Source of the DNA: Micromonospora echinofusca
GTDB taxonomy: Bacteria; Actinomycetota; Actinomycetes; Mycobacteriales; Micromonosporaceae
Direction: 5' to 3'
Assembly (NCBI RefSeq): GCF_900091445.1
Contig: NZ_LT607733.1
Span: 3,928,501-3,992,500, forward strand
DNA: 64,000 bases
Positions 8,488 through 16,190 of this stretch are shown here, one piece after another. The notes beneath the pieces are model-generated. The model worked only from the letters and a program-made list of their open reading frames with translations, had not been told where the DNA came from and did not search any database. The translations under genes and the position numbers were made by a program. Position 1 is the first letter of the stretch, and each line of letters opens with the position of its first letter.

Positions 8488-8532
8488 ACTATGAATCTTA
8501 GTACTATCAGCTCTAGTACTAGGTTCGCTAGT
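8488..8532 (-). promoter_or_regulatory. triple tandem BlaI-type operator
   Basis: Three 15-bp dyads of the form ACTA-N7-TAGT lie end to end at 8488-8502, 8503-8517 and 8518-8532, with no spacer. The array sits 27-71 bp upstream of the DsbA-like start, the expected promoter region. BlaI/MecI/CopY repressors recognise short ACTA/TAGT-like half sites, and the operon encodes one. The repeat spacing is seen directly; binding is inferred. Confidence 0.8.
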
Positions 8533-8585
8533 AAGCCTGGCCAGGGGCACCCGGACCCACCGGGCGCCCCTGGCGTGCAAGGAGG

Positions 8586-9491
8586 TCAGCGACGGGACGC
8601 GGACTCGACCGGCTCCCGGACGGCCGACTCGCCGTGCACCCCGGGCTTCCGCCGGGCGAACGGCACGGTCACCGCCACCGCGGTCGCAACGGCAATGCCC
8701 ACGCCCGTCCACAGCAGCGGGTTGCTGCGCAGTTCCGCGGGCAGTTGCTGGGCGAGGACGAAGACACCCATCACCACCACGAACCAGCCGAACGACTTGC
8801 GCAGCACGTCGGCCGGGATCTTCCCGGCGAGCCGGCCGCCGAGGAAGCTGCCGACGATGGCGGCGGCGGTGACCGCAGCGGCGAGCCCCCAGTTGATGCT
8901 GACGCTCGACAGGTAGCCGGCCAGTCCGGCGAAGGACTTCATCGCGATGACCACCAGGGAGGTGCCGACCGCGACCGGCATCGGCAGACCGCCGAGCAGG
9001 GCCAGGGCGGGCACCACCAGGAAACCACCGCCGGCGCCGACAAGGCCGGTGACCAGACCGACGACGACGCCGTCGATGATCACCCGAAATGCCGGCAGCT
9101 CGTGAGGCACCGGTTCACCCTCGGCTGAGCGACGACCGCGGATCATCGCGATCGCAGTGGCCAGCATCATGATCGCGAAGCCGGTGAGCAGGTACGCGGC
9201 CGGGATGAACTCGGCCAGCCGGCCACCGGCGTACGCCCCCGCCATACCGGCCAGGCCGAAGATCAGGCCGGTACGCCAGCGCACCCGGTTGGCCCGGGCG
9301 TGCGGGATGACGCCGACCGCGCTGGTGGCGCCCACGACGAGCAGCGAGGTGGCGATGGCCTCCTTCGCGGGCAGGTCGGCGACGTAGACCAGCAGCGGTA
9401 CGGCGAGGATGGAGCCGCCGCCGCCGAGCAGGCCGAGGCTGATCCCGATCAGCACGGCCAGCCCGACCGTCAGCAGCAGGGTGGCACTCAT
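8586..9491 (-). CDS. TauE/SafE-family sulfite/anion exporter
   Basis: The protein has 301 residues with two halves of about four membrane segments each and the duplicated glycine motifs LLGGGGSILAVPLLVY and GLVGAGGGFLVVPALALLGG typical of TauE/SafE (DUF81) transporters. In sulfide-oxidising loci these proteins are thought to export sulfite or thiosulfate. The ATG at 9491 overlaps the stop of the upstream rhodanese gene (ATGA), placing it third in the persulfide operon that begins at 11574. No clear terminator follows before the divergent BlaI operator. Confidence 0.9.
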   Translation of the reverse strand: MSATLLLTVGLAVLIGISLGLLGGGGSILAVPLLVYVADLPAKEAIATSLLVVGATSAVGVIPHARANRVRWRTGLIFGLAGMAGAYAGGRLAEFIPAAYLLTGFAIMMLATAIAMIRGRRSAEGEPVPHELPAFRVIIDGVVVGLVTGLVGAGGGFLVVPALALLGGLPMPVAVGTSLVVIAMKSFAGLAGYLSSVSINWGLAAAVTAAAIVGSFLGGRLAGKIPADVLRKSFGWFVVVMGVFVLAQQLPAELRSNPLLWTGVGIAVATAVAVTVPFARRKPGVHGESAVREPVESASRR

Positions 9492-10084
9492 TCCCGGCTC
9501 CCCGTACCGCGCAGCTGGCCGACGACGCTGTCGAGGTCGCAGCTGGCGCCGCGGTTGTAGGGCAGCTTGCCGAGCATCATGCCCATGGCGCAGGTGTTGG
9601 TCACGGCGGCGAAGGTGAGGCCGGCGCCGATGAAGCCGGCCACCCACTTCAGGCCGGGGACGAACACCGAACCCAGGACGCTGGCCAGGACGATGGAACC
9701 GGCGACGAGACGGACCTGGCGCTCCAGGTCCCAGCGCTGCTTCCCCTGCTTGATGGGGGCCCTGGTGGCCTGCCAGGCCAGCATTCCTCCGTCGAGGACC
9801 TTGAGGTTCGGCAGGCCGATCTCGGCGAGGGCCTGCTCGGCCTGAGTGGCGCGGGCACCGGAGCGACAGATCAACACCACGTCCTCGTCAAGGTGGTTGC
9901 GCAGCTCCTCGCGGTGTTCCTTGAGCAGGTCCAGCGGGACGTTGTAGGCCCCGGGAATGTGCACCGTCTCGAACTCGGCCGGGGTACGCACGTCCAGCAG
10001 ACGGGGAGCCCGACCGGAGTCGATCAGCTCACGCAGGCTGGTGGCGTCGAGAGTGGCCGGGCGGATGGTTTCGGAAGCGGTCAT
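9488..10084 (-). CDS. rhodanese with C-terminal membrane domain
   Basis: The protein has 198 residues. A rhodanese domain covers about residues 1-110 with active loop CRSGARATQ (Cys near residue 74). A DUF2892-like pair of hydrophobic segments (LVAGSIVLASVLGSVFVPG, WVAGFIGAGLTFAAVTNTC) anchors it in the membrane. It probably transfers sulfane sulfur at the membrane surface, between quinone-reductase-generated persulfide and the CstB-like enzyme. It lies between that enzyme's gene and the TauE exporter gene, and is coupled to the latter. Confidence 0.9.
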   Translation of the reverse strand: MTASETIRPATLDATSLRELIDSGRAPRLLDVRTPAEFETVHIPGAYNVPLDLLKEHREELRNHLDEDVVLICRSGARATQAEQALAEIGLPNLKVLDGGMLAWQATRAPIKQGKQRWDLERQVRLVAGSIVLASVLGSVFVPGLKWVAGFIGAGLTFAAVTNTCAMGMMLGKLPYNRGASCDLDSVVGQLRGTGSRE

Positions 10085-10173
10085 TTCTCCTCGATCAGGT
10101 CAGACCGTCGCGATCGACGGCAGGGTGGGATGCCGGCCGGCGCCGAATCGCGCCGTCCGGTCCGCGGGTAGGG

Positions 10174-11574
10174 TCAGGTGTTGTCGGCCATGGCGACGCC
10201 AGCCGCCTCGGCCTGGTCGAACTTGTCGTCGATGACGACGGCCTCGCGGCCGGCGTTGACCAGCAGCGACGCGGCGGCGGTGGCCCGGTAGCCGGAGCCG
10301 CAGTGCACCCAGACCGTGCCGGCCGGTACGTCGGCGAGCCGCTGGGGCAGGTCGGGCAGCGGCACGTGCACCGCACCCTCGATGTGGCCGTTGCGCCACT
10401 CGTTGGTCATCCGCACGTCCAGGACGACGTCCGGTGCCGGCAGTCCCGCCGGGGTGTTGCCGTTACGTGCCGCCGCCAGCGCCGGGAAGTCGGCCATCCG
10501 GAGCTCCCGCAGCTCCTCGGGCCTGCTCACCCACTGCTCCGGCTGGCCGGTGGCCTGTGCGGCCGGCCGGTCGATGCCGATCCGGACCAGCTCCCGCTGG
10601 GCGTCCGCGACCTGCTCCGGCGTCTCCGCCAGCAGCGTGATCGGCACGCCCCAGTCGATCAGCCAACCGAGCCAGGTCGACATCGGCCCGTCCAGCCCGA
10701 GGCTCACGGTGCCGGCCAGGTGCGAAGCGCCGTACGCCTTGCGGTGCCGCAGGTCCACCACCCACTCCCCGGCGCCGATCCGATCGCGGAGCTGGACCGC
10801 GTCGGCCCGGGTCACCGGGGTGAGGTCCACGGCCGCTGGGCCGGCGAAGTTCGCCACGCCCATGTGGGCGTAGTACGCCGGGTAGGCGTCCAGACCGGCC
10901 AGGGTCTGGCTGACGAACTCGTCCGCCGCCAACGTCAGGACCGGATTCGCCTGCCTCTCCCGTCCAATGGTCGAGTCGGGCGCGTCGGCCTGACTGGCCG
11001 AGCAGAAGCTGCCGAAGCCGTGCGTCGGCCACACCTGGGCGCCGTCGGGCAGCAGGTCGGCCAGGCGCTTCGCCGAGGCGTGCTGGTGGTGGGCCAACTC
11101 GTGGGCGTGCTCCTTGCCGAGCAGGTCGGTGCGGCCGGTCGTGCCGAACAGCAGCGACCCACCGGTGAAGACGCCCGCCGGCCGCCAGCCGCCGTCGGTG
11201 GCCTCGTCGAGGGCGTACGACAGGTGGTGGTAGGTGTGACCCGGGGTCGCGATCGCCCGCAGGCGCAGGGCGTCCGAGACGGGCACCACGTCGCCGTCGG
11301 AGACCGGCATGCGGTCGAAGCCGACCTCGTCGGCTGCGGCGACCAGGTAGTGCGCGCCGGTCACCCGGGCGAGCTCCAGGCCGCCGGAGACGTAGTCGTT
11401 GTGGATGTGCGTCTCCACCACATGGGTGATCCGCACCCCCTTCTCCCCGGCGAGATACAGGACCCGGTCGATGTCGCGCTGCGGGTCGACCACGATCGCC
11501 ACCTGCCCGTCATATGCCAGGTAGCTGCGGTCGCCGAGCGAGGACGTCGCGATGACGGCCACCTCTGCTGCCAT
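10174..11574 (-). CDS. CstB-like MBL-fold persulfide dioxygenase with two rhodanese domains
   Basis: The protein has 466 residues from the chosen ATG at 11574. A metallo-beta-lactamase domain (ETHIHNDYVSG iron-binding motif, ATPGHTYHH) is followed by a rhodanese fold without catalytic Cys (VVDLRHRKAYGASH) and a second with HCGSGYRA. This matches the CstB/ETHE1-rhodanese layout that oxidises persulfide to sulfite or thiosulfate. An in-frame ATG at 11601 is rejected because it falls in the operator palindrome; the chosen start has AAGGGAGA 7 nt upstream. It heads the operon with the rhodanese and TauE genes. Confidence 0.88.
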   Translation of the reverse strand: MAAEVAVIATSSLGDRSYLAYDGQVAIVVDPQRDIDRVLYLAGEKGVRITHVVETHIHNDYVSGGLELARVTGAHYLVAAADEVGFDRMPVSDGDVVPVSDALRLRAIATPGHTYHHLSYALDEATDGGWRPAGVFTGGSLLFGTTGRTDLLGKEHAHELAHHQHASAKRLADLLPDGAQVWPTHGFGSFCSASQADAPDSTIGRERQANPVLTLAADEFVSQTLAGLDAYPAYYAHMGVANFAGPAAVDLTPVTRADAVQLRDRIGAGEWVVDLRHRKAYGASHLAGTVSLGLDGPMSTWLGWLIDWGVPITLLAETPEQVADAQRELVRIGIDRPAAQATGQPEQWVSRPEELRELRMADFPALAAARNGNTPAGLPAPDVVLDVRMTNEWRNGHIEGAVHVPLPDLPQRLADVPAGTVWVHCGSGYRATAAASLLVNAGREAVVIDDKFDQAEAAGVAMADNT

Positions 11575-11600
11575 TGCCGTTCTCCCTTCGGTATTCTCCA

Positions 11601-11618
11601 TATACCCAGGGGGGTATA
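11601..11618. promoter_or_regulatory. CsoR/CstR-type operator before the CstB-like operon
   Basis: The palindrome TATACCCAGGGGGGTATA has perfect 7-bp arms around a 4-bp centre and lies 27-44 bp upstream of the chosen start at 11574. It is the same TACCC/GGGTA type found three more times in this regulon, consistent with repression by the CsoR-family protein encoded at 11709-11978. Confidence 0.8.
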
Positions 11619-11708
11619 TGGGAGACGGACTTCTGCGTCGACTCAGAAACGAGATGACTACCCGCCTACGCCGTGGACACGCGCTGCCGGCGGGTGGTCA
11701 TCCGCTGT

Positions 11709-11978
11709 TCAGGCCAGAGCGAGGAAGAGCTTCTCCAGCTCCTCTTCCGTCATCTCGGGCGCCTCACCCCGGTCGCGAGCGGCATTGCAGTGCCGCATCC
11801 CCGAGGCGATGATCTTGTAGCCGGCGCGGTCGATCGCCTTCGACACCGCGGCCAGTTGGGTCAGCGCCTCGCGGCAGTCCTGGCCGGTCTCCATCATCTC
11901 GATGACCGCATTGAGCTGACCCCGGGCCCGCTTGAGCCGGGTCAGCGCCTCGCCGGTCATGTCAGGCCGAAGCTTCAC
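11709..11978 (-). CDS. cstR: CsoR-family repressor, CstR-like (persulfide sensor)
   Basis: The protein has 89 residues and is all-helical (LTRLKRARGQLNAVIEMMETG...). The two conserved cysteines are Cys35 and Cys64. The residue four before the second Cys, a copper-ligand His in CsoR, is Gly60 here, although a His sits at 63. Loss of that His with retention of two Cys is the CstR pattern, which senses persulfide rather than Cu(I). The GTG start at 11978 follows GGGAGG with 7-nt spacing. Neighbouring SQR, rhodanese and CstB-like genes support this reading. Confidence 0.85.
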   Translation of the reverse strand: MKLRPDMTGEALTRLKRARGQLNAVIEMMETGQDCREALTQLAAVSKAIDRAGYKIIASGMRHCNAARDRGEAPEMTEEELEKLFLALA

Positions 11979-12000
11979 CGCACTACCTCCCAGTCGAAAG

Positions 12001-12016
12001 ATACCCCAGGGGGTAC
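12001..12016. promoter_or_regulatory. CstR-type operator before cstR
   Basis: ATACCCCAGGGGGTAC contains perfect TACCCC/GGGGTA arms. It lies 23 bp upstream of the cstR start and is likely autoregulatory. Confidence 0.8.
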
Positions 12017-12030
12017 AGCCTCGCCACCAG

Positions 12031-12046
12031 ATACCCCCACGGGTAT
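12031..12046. promoter_or_regulatory. CstR-type operator before the sulfide:quinone oxidoreductase gene
   Basis: ATACCCCCACGGGTAT has perfect 6-bp arms (ATACCC/GGGTAT). It is centred 30 bp from the previous operator, about three helical turns, in the divergent promoter region shared by cstR and the SQR gene. Confidence 0.8.
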
Positions 12047-12134
12047 TCTGAACCGCACGGATCGTCCGGGCATTCCGCGGCCCATCCGGAGGACGCACCC
12101 GCGGCGACCGCTCTTCTCGCCTCCAGGAGGTTCC

Positions 12135-13337
12135 ATGGCTTCGGTACGGCACCACCAGGTGGTCATCGTCGGTGGCGGAACGGCGGGGATCAGCGTCGCG
12201 GCGCGGCTGCGCCGCGCCGGCGTTGGCGACATCGCCCTTGTCGAACCCTCCGAGCAGCACTACTACCAGCCGCTCTGGACTCTCGTCGGCGGCGGCCAGG
12301 CCACGGCGGCGGAAACCGTCCGGCCCGAAGAGAAGCTGATCCCGAAGGGGGTGACCTGGCTCCGGGACCGGGCAACCGGCGTCGATCCGGACAATCGCAC
12401 CGTCCCGCTCGCTGGCGGCGGGACCGTGGCATACGACCATCTCGTCATGGCGCCGGGGCTCCAGCTCGACTTCGACGCGGTACCCGGCCTGGCCGAGTCG
12501 GCGGGCCGGCGCGGGGTGTCCAGCAACTACCGATTCGATCTGGCCCCGCTCACCTGGGACTTCATCCGGGATGTCCGGCGCGGCACGGCGATCTTCACCA
12601 TGCCGGCCGGGCCGATCAAGTGTGGGGGTGCGCCGCAGAAGATCGCCTACCTGGCGGCCGACTGGTGGCGCCGACAGGGGCTGTCGGAGCGGATCCGCAT
12701 CATTCTGGTGCTGCCCACGGCGACCATCTTCAGCCAGCCGGAATGGGCCAAGGTCCTCACCGGCGTCGCTGCAAACTACGGCATAGAGGTGCGCTACGAC
12801 TCCCAGCTCGTCGGGGTGGACGGCGAGGGCCGGCGGGCAGTGATCCTGGACAGCGCCGCCGGCACCGAGGAGACGCTCGACTACGAACTGCTGCACGCCG
12901 TGCCGCCGCAGAGCGCGCCGGACTGGCTCAAGGGCGGCCCACTGGCCGACCCGGCCAGCCCCTTCGGCTACCTGGCGGTCGACCAGTACACCCTGCAGAG
13001 CACCCGCTGGCCAGAGATCTTCGCGCTGGGTGACGTGGCGAACCTGCCCACGTCGAAGACCGGCGCGGCCATCCGCAAGCAGGCGCCGGTCGTGGCAACC
13101 AACCTCCTCGCCGCACGCCGAGGCGAGCTGTTGCCGGCGCGCTACGACGGCTACACGTCCTGCCCACTGGTGACGGCACACAACCGCATGCTGCTCGCCG
13201 AGTTCGACTACCAGCTCACACCGAAGCCGAGCTTCCCGTTGATCGACACGATGAAGCCGCGCTACGACATGTGGCTGCTCAAGCGGTACGGGCTGCCAGC
13301 CATGTACTGGTACGGGATGCTGCGTGGACTGGCCTGA
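12135..13337 (+). CDS. sqr: sulfide:quinone oxidoreductase
   Basis: The 400-residue flavoprotein has the N-terminal dinucleotide motif VVIVGGGTAGISVAARLRRAG, the YQPLWTLVGGG segment, and only two cysteines: Cys163 in GPIKCGGAPQK and Cys343 in YTSCPLV. These are the redox pair of two-cysteine (type II-like, SQOR-like) enzymes. It oxidises H2S at the membrane, passes electrons to quinone and delivers sulfane sulfur to an acceptor. The ATG at 12135 follows CAGGAGG. It is divergent from cstR and carries a CstR-type operator, so it should be induced by sulfide or persulfide. Confidence 0.92.
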   Translation: MASVRHHQVVIVGGGTAGISVAARLRRAGVGDIALVEPSEQHYYQPLWTLVGGGQATAAETVRPEEKLIPKGVTWLRDRATGVDPDNRTVPLAGGGTVAYDHLVMAPGLQLDFDAVPGLAESAGRRGVSSNYRFDLAPLTWDFIRDVRRGTAIFTMPAGPIKCGGAPQKIAYLAADWWRRQGLSERIRIILVLPTATIFSQPEWAKVLTGVAANYGIEVRYDSQLVGVDGEGRRAVILDSAAGTEETLDYELLHAVPPQSAPDWLKGGPLADPASPFGYLAVDQYTLQSTRWPEIFALGDVANLPTSKTGAAIRKQAPVVATNLLAARRGELLPARYDGYTSCPLVTAHNRMLLAEFDYQLTPKPSFPLIDTMKPRYDMWLLKRYGLPAMYWYGMLRGLA

Positions 13338-13357
13338 GCGGACATCTCGAACAGCCG

Positions 13358-13381
13358 GTGCCGGCCCCTCGGGGTCGGCAC
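13358..13381 (+). terminator. intercistronic hairpin between sqr and the DUF302 gene
   Basis: An 11-bp stem (GTGCCGGCCCC with GGGGTCGGCAC, one G-U pair) with a very small loop lies 20 bp after the sqr stop. No U-tract follows, so it may only attenuate transcription or stabilise the upstream mRNA. Confidence 0.5.
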
Positions 13382-13406
13382 CATGTGAACTGAGGGGAGC
13401 GCACAC

Positions 13407-13799
13407 ATGAGCTACGCGATGACCATCCGCCTGCCCGCCGCGTTCAGCCCGACCGTCGAACGCGTCCGGACGGCGTTGAAGGACCAGGGCTTCGGGGTGC
13501 TGACCGAGATCGACATGCGGTCGACGCTGCGCGAGAAACTGGGCGCCGACATCGGGGACTACGTCATCCTCGGCGCCTGCAACCCGCCCCTGGCCCACCG
13601 CGCCGTGCAGGCGGACCCGGGCATCGGCCTACTCCTGCCGTGCAACGTCGTGGTCCGCGCCGACGGACCGGACAGCACCGTGGTGCAGGCCATGGACCCG
13701 CAGGTGATGGTGCAGCTCAGCGACGCGCCCGAACTGCGAGAAGTGGCCGACGAGGCTGCCGCTCGGCTGCGGGCCGCGCTGGACGCCGTGTCAACCTGA
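13407..13799 (+). CDS. DUF302-family protein
   Basis: The protein has 130 residues with the family motif ILGACNPPLAHRAVQADP followed by IGLLLPCNVVVR; the two conserved cysteines are near residues 57 and 77. DUF302 proteins are often found beside sulfur-metabolism genes and resemble a small ligand-binding fold; no activity is established. It starts at an ATG after GAGGGGAG. Placed between sqr and the second CstB-like gene, it is likely co-induced by sulfide. Confidence 0.85.
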   Translation: MSYAMTIRLPAAFSPTVERVRTALKDQGFGVLTEIDMRSTLREKLGADIGDYVILGACNPPLAHRAVQADPGIGLLLPCNVVVRADGPDSTVVQAMDPQVMVQLSDAPELREVADEAAARLRAALDAVST

Positions 13800-13866
13800 C
13801 GCGCGGCAGGAGTCCGGGGACTGCGGGGCGCAGGGTCCCGGAAGGGCGGGACCTTGGGCCCGGAAC

Positions 13867-13882
13867 ATACCCCCGGGGGTAT
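13867..13882. promoter_or_regulatory. CstR-type operator, perfect 16-bp palindrome
   Basis: ATACCCCCGGGGGTAT is fully self-complementary and lies 51 bp upstream of the second CstB-like gene. It is the most symmetric of the four related sites. Confidence 0.82.
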
Positions 13883-13932
13883 GCGTTATCGTGATTGCAC
13901 CGCCCGCCACCACTGCGAAGGAGTTCGGCACC

Positions 13933-15312
13933 ATGTTGTTCACCCAGTACTACCTGGACTGCCTGTCCCAAGCCTCGTACCTCATCGGTGACGAGACCAC
14001 CGGTCGGGCGGTACTCGTCGACCCGCGCCGGGACATCGACGAATACCTGGCCGACGCCCGGGTCCGGGGGCTGACCATCGAAGGGGTGATCAACACCCAC
14101 TTCCACGCCGACTTCCTCGCCGGCCACCTCGAGGTAGCCGCGGCGACCGGGGCGTGGATCGGTTACGGGCACCGCGCCGAGACCGAGTACCCGAGCCGCA
14201 AGCTCGCCGACGGTGAGCGGATCAGCCTCGGCGACGTGACCCTCGAAGTCATGGAGACCCCGGGTCACACGCCGGAGTCCATCAGCATCCTGATCTACGA
14301 GCGCGCCGACGACGCGGTGCCGTACGGGGTGATGACGGGCGACGCGCTGTTCATCGGTGACGTCGGCCGCCCCGACCTGCTCGCATCCCTCGGCGTCACC
14401 GCCGGTGAGCTCGGCGCCATGCTCTACGACAGCGTGCAGCGCAAACTGATGGGTCTCCCCGACGAGGTGCGGGTCTTCCCCGCCCACGGCGCCGGCTCGG
14501 CCTGCGGCAAGAACCTCTCCACCGAACGGCAGTCCACCATCGGCGAACAGCGCCGCACCAACTACGCCTGCACCCCGATGAGCGAGGAGCAGTTCGTCGC
14601 CCTGGTCACCGGCGGGCAGCCGGCCGCGCCCGGCTACTTCGCCTTCGACGCCGTGCTCAACCGCAAGGCCCACGAACTGTTCGACCACACCCGGCAGGCG
14701 CGCCCACTCGACGCTGCCGAGTTCGCCGAGGGCCGCGCCGAGGGGGCGGTGGTGATCGACGCCCGCGACCCGCAGGAGTTCACCGCAGGGCACATCCGGG
14801 GTGCGATCAACATCCCGGCCGACGGGCGGTTCGCCGAGACCGCCGGCAGCGTGGTCGCTCCGGACCGCAAGGTACTCGTGGTCGCCCCGCAGGACCGGGA
14901 GGAGGAAATCGTCGTACGCCTCGCGCGGATCGGCTTCGACCAGGTGATCGGGTACCTACGGAAGCCCGAGGGAGCCTTCCTGGAGATGGTCGCCGACATG
15001 ACCCGGGCCAGCCGGGTCACCGCCACCGCACTGCGCGAGGCGCTGGACGGGACCGAGGCGCCGGTGGTGCTGGACGTACGCAATGCCGGGGAGCGGGAAC
15101 AGGGTGCCGTCGCCGGGTCGCTGCACATCCCCCTGGCCGAGCTGACCCGACGCGTCGACGAGGTGCCGACCGATCGCCCGGTCGTCGTGCACTGCGCCGG
15201 CGGCTACCGCTCCTCGGTCGCGGCCAGCCTGCTCCGCAACGCGGGTCGGGCGGACGTCTCCGACCTGCTCGGCGGCTACGGCGCGTGGCAGACGCTGCAC
15301 ACAGCGGTCTGA
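13933..15312 (+). CDS. CstB-like MBL-fold persulfide dioxygenase with two rhodanese domains (second paralogue)
   Basis: The protein has 459 residues. The MBL domain has NTHFHADFLAGH and ETPGHTPES; a non-catalytic rhodanese fold (VVIDARDPQEFTAGH) and a catalytic one with HCAGGYRS follow. The layout matches the other copy at 10174-11574 but the sequences are clearly diverged, so they are probably not a recent duplication. The HADF form is closer to typical CstB than the HNDY of the first copy. The start is the ATG after AAGGAG, and the gene has its own CstR-type operator. A strong terminator follows. Confidence 0.9.
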   Translation: MLFTQYYLDCLSQASYLIGDETTGRAVLVDPRRDIDEYLADARVRGLTIEGVINTHFHADFLAGHLEVAAATGAWIGYGHRAETEYPSRKLADGERISLGDVTLEVMETPGHTPESISILIYERADDAVPYGVMTGDALFIGDVGRPDLLASLGVTAGELGAMLYDSVQRKLMGLPDEVRVFPAHGAGSACGKNLSTERQSTIGEQRRTNYACTPMSEEQFVALVTGGQPAAPGYFAFDAVLNRKAHELFDHTRQARPLDAAEFAEGRAEGAVVIDARDPQEFTAGHIRGAINIPADGRFAETAGSVVAPDRKVLVVAPQDREEEIVVRLARIGFDQVIGYLRKPEGAFLEMVADMTRASRVTATALREALDGTEAPVVLDVRNAGEREQGAVAGSLHIPLAELTRRVDEVPTDRPVVVHCAGGYRSSVAASLLRNAGRADVSDLLGGYGAWQTLHTAV

Positions 15313-15326
15313 TCCCACCGTTACGC

Positions 15327-15367
15327 GACAAGCAGGTGACCGAGGGCGCCTCGGTCACCTGCTTGTC
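15327..15367 (+). terminator. strong hairpin terminator after the sulfide regulon
   Basis: A perfect 19-bp stem (15327-15345 with 15349-15367) and a 3-nt loop lie 15 bp after the CstB-like stop. It should separate the sulfide genes from the MFS remnant. Confidence 0.85.
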
Positions 15368-15405
15368 CGCGAGAGGAGGGTGAGAGTGACAGAAAGGATG
15401 TGGGC

Positions 15406-16190
15406 ATGACCGCGAGCCCTGTCGGGCCGAGGCTCGGCCTACGGGCGAATTCCGCCCAGTTTCTCCTCCTCGTCGTGGTCAACGCGTTGGTGGGTGGCGT
15501 GCTCGGCACCGAGCGCACCGTCCTGCCACTCCTGGGGCAGCAGGAGTTCCACCTGACCGCCCACACCTACATCCTCGCCTTCGGCGCCACCAAGGCGGTC
15601 ACCAACGTCTTCGCCGGCACCCTCTCCGACCGGTACGGCCGCAAGCCGGTGCTGCTGGCCGGCTGGCTGGTGGCGATCCCCGTACCGCTGATGCTCATCT
15701 GGGCGCCGAGCTGGGGCTGGGTGGTGGCGGCCAACGTCCTGCTCGGCGTGAACCAGGGGCTTGCCTGGTCCACCACGGTGATCATGAAGATAGACCTGGC
15801 CGGGCCGCGTCGGCGCGGCCTCGCGATGGGGCTGAACGAGGCGGCCGGGTATCTTGCCGTGGCCGCGACGGCGCTGGCGACCGGAGCGTTGGCCGCTCGT
15901 CACGGCCTGCGCCCCGCGCCGTTCCTGCTCGGCGCCGCCTACGTGGCGGTGGGCCTCGGCCTGGCGTCGCTCCTGGTGCGGGAGACGCGTGGGCACGCCC
16001 ACCACGAGGCGGCCACCCAACAGGCTGCCGAGGGCGCTCACCGGGGTGATCTCACCACCCGGCAGGTCTTCAGTTTGGTCAGCTGGCGGGAACCGGCACT
16101 GAGCTCGGCAAGCCAAGCCGTCCTGGTGAACAACCTCAACGACGGCCTCGCCTGGGGCCTGTTTCCCGTGCTGTTCGCCGCCGCCGGCCC
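15406..16190 (+). pseudogene. MFS transporter, 3'-truncated
   Basis: From the ATG at 15406 (AAGGA 8 nt upstream) about 260 residues read as a good MFS N-terminal half: several membrane segments and the loop motif GTLSDRYGRKPVLLAGW. At about 16185-16190, after GLFPVLFAAAG, the frame abruptly continues as low-complexity sequence that is the antisense of an oxidoreductase gene, ending at 16359. Roughly the last third of the transporter is missing. Placement after the sulfide genes suggests an export role before the deletion. Confidence 0.8.

Noticed and set aside
11979..13598. N-terminal extension of cstR (minus-strand open frame up to 13598)
   Set aside because: It is the antisense of sqr, while the GTG at 11978 has an ideal ribosome-binding site and gives the normal family length.
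12001..13882. Copper-resistance locus controlled by CsoR
   Set aside because: No copper exporter or chaperone is present, the repressor lacks the copper-ligand His, and all neighbours handle sulfide or persulfide.
15439..16183. Continuation of the oxidoreductase frame to 15439
   Set aside because: It is the antisense of the MFS coding part and loses all family similarity after the junction.
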